A stretch of 64,000 nt of DNA from assembly GCA_903887005.1 (NCBI GenBank), contig CAISOH010000067.1:1-64000 (forward strand), written 5' to 3'. This DNA is from an uncultured Bacteroidota bacterium. GTDB taxonomy: Bacteria > Bacteroidota > Bacteroidia > Chitinophagales > Chitinophagaceae. The translations under genes and the position numbers were made by a program. The notes below the pieces were generated by a model. The model saw nothing but the letters and a program-made list of their open reading frames with translations. It made no database searches and was not told the DNA's origin. Shown in pieces: positions 57,741 to 64,000 of the stretch. The stretch's first letter is position 1; every line of letters starts with the position of its first letter.

Positions 57741-58435
57741 AAAAAAATTGTTTTAAAATCTTCCTGGGCACGGGTATAATCAGCGGGAATACCAATGTCA
57801 ATAAAATAACCTTCGCTTTTGAACCCATAAAATTTCTTTTCGTTCAAAAACCGCTCCAGATAATCTTTTTCAAATGAAAATTTTTCCGGCAACTTTTTTG
57901 CAAGGAAGGCGGCTCTGCTGACGATATAAACGCCTCCGTTTATGAGCCCTGTTTTCTGGTATTGTTTTTCTTCGAAAGAAGTAATCACTCCTTTTGCATT
58001 TGTATTTACCACGCCATATCTGTCGAAATCATGCATTTCTTTTAAGGCTAAAGTTGTCTCCGCATTATTAGCTAAATGAAATTTCAATTGCTCTTTAAGG
58101 TCCACCATAAACATGGTATCGCCGTTCAGCACGATTACATCGTCAGCTGCCGCTTCTTCTAAAGCTGCCTGAATACCCCCTCCGGTGCCCAATGGCTCGT
58201 CCTCTGTTATATAGTCCAGTTCAAAAAACAAGTCCTGAGTTTCAAGCCAGTCTGTAACTATCCGGTGCTTATAGCCCAATGACAAAATTACACGGGTGCA
58301 TTTCTGTCTGTTGAGGTATTCAAAAAGATGCGCCAGGAAAGGTTTGCCAGCCACCTGGGCCATGCACTTTGGATATGCGCCTATTACCCCCTGTAATCTT
58401 GTACCCAGCCCGCCTGCTAAGATTATACACTCCAT
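57737..58435 (-). CDS. Nucleotidyltransferase, HddC-like (heptose-1-phosphate nucleotidyltransferase)
   Basis: ECIILAGGLGTRLQGVIGAYPKCMAQVAGKPFLAHLFEYL; DVIVLNGDTMF. Confidence 0.85.
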   Translation of the reverse strand: MECIILAGGLGTRLQGVIGAYPKCMAQVAGKPFLAHLFEYLNRQKCTRVILSLGYKHRIVTDWLETQDLFFELDYITEDEPLGTGGGIQAALEEAAADDVIVLNGDTMFMVDLKEQLKFHLANNAETTLALKEMHDFDRYGVVNTNAKGVITSFEEKQYQKTGLINGGVYIVSRAAFLAKKLPEKFSFEKDYLERFLNEKKFYGFKSEGYFIDIGIPADYTRAQEDFKTIFL

Positions 58436-58438
58436 TTT

Positions 58439-58560
58439 GGTTAAAAGGTTAATTGGTTAAAGGGTTAAAAGGTTAATTGGTTAATTGGTTAAAGGGTTAA
58501 AGGGTTAAAGGGTTAAAGGGTTAATTGGTTAATTGGTTAAAAGGTTGAAAAGTTAATTGG
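58439..58560. repeat. Octanucleotide array TTAANNGG x15 immediately upstream of the hddC-like start
   Basis: 58441..58560 = exactly 15 consecutive 8-mers (ttaaaagg, ttaattgg, ttaaaggg; one ttgaaaag); ends a few nt before ATG at 58435. Confidence 0.97.
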
Positions 58561-58574
58561 CAAAAAAAAGGGAG

Positions 58575-58973
58575 TTAACCCGACATAGGTTTTGAAATAA
58601 TCATTTTTTTAAGCCAGGACATGTAGCCATTTAATATCTTCTCTAATGCCAGGGCTTTATTTCTGTATTCAGTTAATACTTCTTCTGAAATGTATTTGCA
58701 ATCGTAATCATCTATAATGTCATTTATTGTTTCATACAGGGAGCCTCTTGCCTGTATGCAAAAATGTAACTGGTCTTTATAAGTATATCTTCCATACCCT
58801 TCGGAAATATTGCTTCCAATCGAACGGCAAGCTCGTATTAATTGGTCTTCAAGACGATATTTTTCATTGGGTGGCAACGCTTTAACAAGTTCATAAATAG
58901 AAATCTTATACTTTCTTGCTGTTTGCCATACTTCAAGGTCCGTAAATGATTTATAAACTTTATCATTATCCAT
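58575..58973 (-). CDS. Four-helix bundle protein (23S rRNA intervening-sequence protein-like)
   Basis: FTDLEVWQTARKYKISIYELVKALPPNEKYRLEDQLIRACRSIGSNISEGYGR. Confidence 0.92.
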   Translation of the reverse strand: MDNDKVYKSFTDLEVWQTARKYKISIYELVKALPPNEKYRLEDQLIRACRSIGSNISEGYGRYTYKDQLHFCIQARGSLYETINDIIDDYDCKYISEEVLTEYRNKALALEKILNGYMSWLKKMIISKPMSG

Positions 58974-58975
58974 TT

Positions 58976-59063
58976 TTAACTAATTAACCCTTTAACCAAT
59001 TAACTTTTTAACCTTTTAACCAATTAAGCCATTGAGCCATTTCGAAATTAAGCCATTAAGTTA
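58976..59063. repeat. Octanucleotide array (TTAACCNN type), inverted relative to 58439..58560
   Basis: ttaactaa ttaaccct ttaaccaa ttaacttt ttaacctt ttaaccaa ttaagcca ...; 58984-59004 is a perfect 21-nt inverted match to 58448-58468. Confidence 0.9.
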
Positions 59064-60083
59064 AATGCTCCAGGTAAATAGCCCCCTTTCAGTAAACTGG
59101 TATGGACTAAAGTTGCCGCCAAAATGCTGCAATGCTTTTTTTACAGCATAACGTGTATTGGCAGGGCAATAAAACATCATAAAACCTCCGCCACCGGCGC
59201 CGGAAATTTTACCGCCGGTGGCTCCGGCTTTTAAAGCCGATTCATAAATCTCATCCATGGCGTCATTGGATATACCTTTAGCCATTTGTTTTTTGTATCG
59301 AAACCCAAAATCAAGTATCCCGCCAATCTCGTGAATATTCCCTTTCAGTAAAGCATCCTTCATCATCAGCGCCTGTTCTTTAAGATGGTGCATGGCGTCA
59401 ATGGACTTTTTGTTTTTGTCCTTTACATTTTGGCTCTGCGCTTCGATAATAGTGGATGATAACCGGCTGGTTGCAGTGAAATACAGCAGTAAATTATTTT
59501 CCAGTTCGTATAAATATTCATGCTTAATACGCAGTGGGTTTACGATCACCTTATTGTCTTTATAAAACTCCATGAAGTTCACTCCGCCAAAAGTAGCAGC
59601 GTATTGGTCCTGCTTTCCGCCTGCCATTGCCAGTTCTACTCTTTCTACATCATAAGCCATCTGGGCAATGTCATACTCACCAAGCGGCAGGTTCAGCCAT
59701 TCGCAAAAAACACCAATTATAGCTACCATAAGCGTAGAAGAACTGCCGAGCCCGGACCCGGCAGGCGCATCAACAACAGTTGTCAGTTTAAATCCTGACG
59801 GCACTGGTCCATACTTACGGACAATATGGTTATAAGCTCCTGTTGCCAGGTCCAGTATACCATCAATAGGGAGTTCCTCGCTTTTGTCATAAGATACGCT
59901 TTCATTTCTGTCGAGCGCTTCAATGATTATTTGTGGTGAATTTATTGGCTCAATGGTGGCATAAGCATAAAGAGAAATAGTCGCGTTCAATATAGCTCCG
60001 CCATATAAATCGCAATATGGGCTGACATCAGTTCCACCCCCGGCCAGGCCTATTCTTAATGGCGCTTTACTTCGGTAAATCAT
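59061..60083 (-). CDS. GHMP kinase, HddA-like (heptose-7-phosphate kinase)
   Basis: RSKAPLRIGLAGGGTDVSPYCDLYGG; DAPAGSGLGSSSTLMVA; GGKISGAGGGGFMMFY. Confidence 0.88.
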   Translation of the reverse strand: MIYRSKAPLRIGLAGGGTDVSPYCDLYGGAILNATISLYAYATIEPINSPQIIIEALDRNESVSYDKSEELPIDGILDLATGAYNHIVRKYGPVPSGFKLTTVVDAPAGSGLGSSSTLMVAIIGVFCEWLNLPLGEYDIAQMAYDVERVELAMAGGKQDQYAATFGGVNFMEFYKDNKVIVNPLRIKHEYLYELENNLLLYFTATSRLSSTIIEAQSQNVKDKNKKSIDAMHHLKEQALMMKDALLKGNIHEIGGILDFGFRYKKQMAKGISNDAMDEIYESALKAGATGGKISGAGGGGFMMFYCPANTRYAVKKALQHFGGNFSPYQFTERGLFTWSI

Positions 60084-60212
60084 ATTGGGAGCTAAATTAA
60101 GGAAATAATGGGTCTTCTGTGCTTTTACATATAGTATTCATTTCTGGCACATTTTTTGCCATTTGATGTTTATCTTACTTTTAAAACTTTCTAATTGAAA
60201 TAATTTAAATAT

Positions 60213-60689
60213 GTGAAAAAGCTTGCTGCCATAATCATACTGTTGCTTACAGCCTTTTGTTCCCATGGGCAATCAATACCGGTTGACAGCTTTTAAATAC
60301 CGGGAGCCACCTGGACAGTAACATTTCAATTCTCTCATTCTACCAAATCAGGTTGCGATGAAACAGGCGCTGAAAAATTTTCATATAAGTTAGAGAAAGA
60401 CACAATTATCTCCGGAACTAAATACCATTTGCTGGCCATGTCAGATAATCAGATGAAACTATTCCCCAATCCGGTTGATCACGATCTCTTATCTTTTGAA
60501 GGTGGCAATTTGTCCAAAGTGGTCAATGTCTCTGTTTATGATATCACCGGTAAACTGATTTACTCTTATGATTACCCCTTCTCCGTTGGGAGCAAAGAAT
60601 TGTACGCCCGGTTACATAAGGGTGTTTATATAGTAAAAACAGAATTTGAAGACCATAGTCTGGTTTCAGAAAGAATGATAAAAATATAA
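60213..60689 (+). pseudogene. Remnant of a T9SS-sorted secreted protein
   Basis: GTG start with signal peptide VKKLAAIIILLLTAFCSHGQSIPVDSF, in-frame TAA at 60294-60296, then same-frame IPGATWTVTFQFSHSTKSG...KLFPNPVDHDLLSFEGG...GVYIVKTEF sorting domain. Confidence 0.75.
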
Positions 60690-60835
60690 AAGGCTGTAAA
60701 CCGGGATTCATACCTGTAATCTGGCAATACATTACTTTTTTCACTGCCTCCCATTTGCTGTTTTCACAAAAAATTATAACCCTTCTTTACTATCCTGGCA
60801 TATTTATCTGTAAACTTGTATCATTAAATTAATTT

Positions 60836-61828
60836 ATGATCGATCCTTCATCAGAACCGGTTAGTATTGACGCCACAGTTGCCATTCAGCATCTGGTAGA
60901 TAATGTGGAAAAAGTTATACGCGGCAAGCGTAAACAGATAGAATTGGTAATTACCTGCCTGCTGGCCGGAGGCCATATTCTTATGGAAGGTAATCCCGGT
61001 ACCGGCAAGACCGTATTGGCACGCACATTAGCTCAATGTATCAGTGGAGGAAAGGAGGGCGAACATGTGCTTTTCAAACGTATCCAGTTCACTCCCGACC
61101 TGCTGCCGATGGACCTGATTGGCACCCATATTTTTGATGATGTCAATAAGGAATTTATCTTTAAAAAAGGCCCGCTGTTTTGTAATGTATTGCTTGCCGA
61201 TGAAATCAACCGCGCGTCGCCAAAGGTGCAAAGCGCCCTGCTCGAAGCTATGGCCGAGCAACAAATAACAGTCGGGGATACAACGCTTTTGTTAGAGCGC
61301 CTGTTCTTTGCAATAGCCACCCAGAACCCTATAGAAATGGAAGGTACTTATCCCCTTCCTGCTGCCCAGCTCGACCGCTTCTTTATGAAGATACAGTTTG
61401 GCTATGTTAATGAAGAAACCGAGCTGAACATATACAGGGAATATATCGACATTGCTAAAAACCTCATAGACCTTGTACAGGTGTTAAGTATGCAGGATAT
61501 CCTTTCATTGCAGGAAATGGCAGGACAGGTATTTGTTCATGATGAGATCATACATGCGGTAAGCAACATTGTACGTAATACCCGCGAACACCAGGATATT
61601 TCACTTGGGGCTTCCACACGCAGCGGGATAGCTTTCCTGAAGTGCCTGCGCGCTTATGCGCTCATTAAAGGCCGTACCTATGTTATAGAAGATGACGTAA
61701 AAGACCTGGCGCGACCTGTACTGGAACACCGCCTTATTTACCGCAATAAGGAAGGCAAGTTAAAAGCCCTTGAAAGTATTATTAATAAAGAAACTGAGCG
61801 CCTTGCAAAACTGAAACTATATCAGTAA
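60836..61828 (+). CDS. MoxR family AAA ATPase (second paralog)
   Basis: HILMEGNPGTGKTVLARTLAQ; VLLADEINRASPKVQSALLEAMAEQQ; ATQNPIEMEGTYPLPAAQLDRF. Confidence 0.94.
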   Translation: MIDPSSEPVSIDATVAIQHLVDNVEKVIRGKRKQIELVITCLLAGGHILMEGNPGTGKTVLARTLAQCISGGKEGEHVLFKRIQFTPDLLPMDLIGTHIFDDVNKEFIFKKGPLFCNVLLADEINRASPKVQSALLEAMAEQQITVGDTTLLLERLFFAIATQNPIEMEGTYPLPAAQLDRFFMKIQFGYVNEETELNIYREYIDIAKNLIDLVQVLSMQDILSLQEMAGQVFVHDEIIHAVSNIVRNTREHQDISLGASTRSGIAFLKCLRAYALIKGRTYVIEDDVKDLARPVLEHRLIYRNKEGKLKALESIINKETERLAKLKLYQ

Positions 61829-61830
61829 AG

Positions 61831-61984
61831 CAATTTGGTAATTCGACAATACGACAATTTGGCAATGTGACAATTCGACAATTAACCTTTTGCCTAATTA
61901 ACCTTTTAACCCTTTAACTTTTTAAGCCATTAACCCTTTAACTAATTAACCCTTTAACTTTTTAACCAATCAACCATTTAACTT
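61831..61984. repeat. Two abutting octanucleotide arrays (CAATNNGN then TTAACCNN)
   Basis: caatttgg taattcga caatacga caatttgg caatgtga caattcga, then ttaacctt ttgcctaa ttaacctt ttaaccct ttaacttt ttaagcca ttaaccct ... up to the next gene. Confidence 0.9.
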
Positions 61985-64000
61985 CTGGACTATTTTGAAT
62001 TTAAAAAGTCGCTGATAATAGGATGTTTACTGGCAGTTTGCCTGTATGCCGGCGCTTCTTATGCTCAGGATAAGGCAAACGCACATGGAAACCGGCCGGT
62101 ACCTCAGATGCCGCAATTGCCCCCGCAGCTGATGCCGCCTCATCCGCCTGATAAAATGGCACAACGCTATTTCAATATAGATGCAAAACGCCAGATCGAA
62201 AATATAGAAAGTGAAGATGCATTGCCGCGTTCCAGGGAGTTTAAGCGTATAGACAGCACTTATTATGTTGGCTGGATGTATGAAGGGGTTTATAAATACA
62301 ATCATGCGGCAGATTATTTAGGGTTTAAAAATGCAGCTGTTCCGTTAGAACGCGCGCTTTACCTCATTGAACATGATTATGCCAAAGCCCTTGCAACACG
62401 TACCGATCAGCTACTTGTCATTTACCCTGTAAGGATAATACAGCCTGATTATACCATGATAGCGTATTTCCTGATGCAGTGCTATAGCAATACGGATCAG
62501 CCGGATAAAGTATATGCCCTGCTGCGCCGCACGCTGAAATGGAAATTTCAACTGCACTATAATATGGATACCTACAATTTCCTCGCATGGACCATGCATC
62601 GGAACCGTTTTTATACCAGTGCGAAATATCCGTTTCTGAAAAACTCTATTGATGAAAATGAAAAACTCGCCAACGCCTATCTGGATACCTGCCTGTTGAT
62701 GATCCAGCGGAACAAACGGCTGAATGAACCGCTCAAACAGTATTTCCCCGGCTATGAAGAAAGAGAAAAGATGTCTGTATATCATTATAAGAACGTGCTC
62801 TACAGTTACGCTTTCAATATAGATTCCGCAAGCTATTATTTCGAGCTCATGCGCAAAGGCTTTAGATTGCCTCATAACAACTACGCTAATTTTCTCGGCA
62901 TTTGTGGCGATTTCAGAACTGCTGAGGCAGAATACAAACTGGCGTCCATGCAGGATGCATCTGACAAACGCCTGCAGGAATGGGCCTATTATACCTCTAT
63001 TCTTGATATATACAAAGCACGCCCAAAAGCTGGCATACTCCTTGCAAAGAACATGATAAAAGCCGCCGGTTCCACCCCCGGTTACGGATGGTACAATATA
63101 GCCCTTGCACGCAGCATGTTGTATGACGGCCAAATCAGCGAGGCCGGGCGCTATATTGATAAGGCCGCTGAATTTAAAGAACTGCACATAGGCACTACAC
63201 TGGGCCAAAGCCATTATGATTTCAGCATACAGTTGATTAAACTCATCAATAAGGAACAAGCCTGGCAGATGGACCGTTTTGAACACGGCAACTGGTGGTA
63301 TAACCCCGCTGTGCTGATGAGCATGGCGCGCAAACTAAGCGAAAAATACCTGCAGCAGTTCCTCATCATCAACCAGTTTGCACAAAACCCCGAAAGGGAC
63401 CGGGTAATCTACAAGCTGTTTTCTACGGAGAGTACTGTATCCTGGGATGAAATCTGGTACCTCATTCACGATTTCAGCAATAAGTATTTCGTCAATGTTT
63501 TCCAGAAAGAAGCGGTGAATGATAACCGGGAGCATATCCGCAAATACTTTGCGTTGTTTGTTGCAAGGCTGAAGATGCAGCAAGGCAACTACACAGAAGC
63601 GAAGAAGATACTCGACAAAGTGCTCCATGATCCTAATACAGACAAGGATTATGAAAAACTCTTCACCGCCCGCATATACCAGGCTGAGGCCGAATGTGAC
63701 GCAGAACAAAAAAACCAGGCAGGCCAGAACGAATGGCTGTACCGTCTCTATGTATTATATCCGCAACTGGTGCCCTACACCGGTATGCAGATGAATATGA
63801 ACCTTCACATAAGCGGCGAGGTGGACAAAAACCTAGAAAAAAGGCTCAGGGACTGCAATATCCACTGGGTAACAAACAGCAGCATTCCCGCGCCCGATGC
63901 TTATGTAATATTCACACACACCGGCAATAAAAAAGATATTACCTACTATGTCTTAGACAAGGCCGGCAACTACATTGTTCCCAAACAGGGCTTTGCCTGG
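61985..64000 (+). CDS. Large secreted hypothetical protein, possibly TPR-like, running off the window end; start uncertain
   Basis: Not in the supplied ORF track because it has no stop in the window. Open frame from 61985 (after TAA at 61979) to 64000: ...FKKSLIIGCLLAVCLYAGASYAQDKANAHGNRPVPQMPQ...AYVIFTHTGNKKDITYYVLDKAGNYIVPKQGFAW. Signal peptide present; no in-frame ATG/GTG/TTG before it. Confidence 0.8.
   Translation, partial: MDYFEFKKSLIIGCLLAVCLYAGASYAQDKANAHGNRPVPQMPQLPPQLMPPHPPDKMAQRYFNIDAKRQIENIESEDALPRSREFKRIDSTYYVGWMYEGVYKYNHAADYLGFKNAAVPLERALYLIEHDYAKALATRTDQLLVIYPVRIIQPDYTMIAYFLMQCYSNTDQPDKVYALLRRTLKWKFQLHYNMDTYNFLAWTMHRNRFYTSAKYPFLKNSIDENEKLANAYLDTCLLMIQRNKRLNEPLKQYFPGYEEREKMSVYHYKNVLYSYAFNIDSASYYFELMRKGFRLPHNNYANFLGICGDFRTAEAEYKLASMQDASDKRLQEWAYYTSILDIYKARPKAGILLAKNMIKAAGSTPGYGWYNIALARSMLYDGQISEAGRYIDKAAEFKELHIGTTLGQSHYDFSIQLIKLINKEQAWQMDRFEHGNWWYNPAVLMSMARKLSEKYLQQFLIINQFAQNPERDRVIYKLFSTESTVSWDEIWYLIHDFSNKYFVNVFQKEAVNDNREHIRKYFALFVARLKMQQGNYTEAKKILDKVLHDPNTDKDYEKLFTARIYQAEAECDAEQKNQAGQNEWLYRLYVLYPQLVPYTGMQMNMNLHISGEVDKNLEKRLRDCNIHWVTNSSIPAPDAYVIFTHTGNKKDITYYVLDKAGNYIVPKQGFAW

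Noticed and set aside
58439-59063. Possible CRISPR array
   Set aside because: Units are 8 bp with no unique spacers; simple tandem octamers around a gene, not CRISPR.
62411-63709. Long minus-strand ORFs (291 aa and 124 aa) in the supplied track
   Set aside because: They lie antisense to the open plus-strand secreted protein (61985-64000), which has a signal peptide and normal composition; the antisense products look like shadow translations.

Overview
This 64 kb window is a gene-dense chromosomal stretch from a Bacteroidota genome, probably Chitinophagaceae-like judging from T9SS sorting domains, GldH, SusC-like/TonB receptors, fused E1 dehydrogenase and the futalosine enzyme MqnC. About 45 coding regions are supported. 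Most are housekeeping or envelope genes: pepD, yicC, mqnC, lepB, amn, atpG, rpe, hddA/hddC-like, two MoxR ATPases, S41 peptidases, TonB receptors and T9SS cargo. There is one intact tRNA-Lys(TTT), surrounded by several broken tRNA-Lys copies interleaved with two GIY-YIG nuclease genes. No CRISPR array, rRNA or complete IS was seen. The most unusual signals are: (1) a run of five hairpin-forming palindromes, mostly at a 45-bp in-frame period, inside the coding sequence of a DUF1016/PDDEXK nuclease; (2) GIY-YIG genes whose stop codon lies in the D-loop of a broken tRNA-Lys, in two copies flanking a SNF2 helicase; (3) hepta- and octanucleotide tandem arrays with locus-specific words, placed directly before start codons or between convergent genes, including a clean 15 x 8 bp array ending a few bases before an hddC-like start codon; (4) a RhuM-like gene fused out of frame to a remnant of a second msrB; (5) a MITE-like palindromic element and a small family of intergenic hairpins. 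All family names come from reading the protein sequences and were not confirmed by any search.
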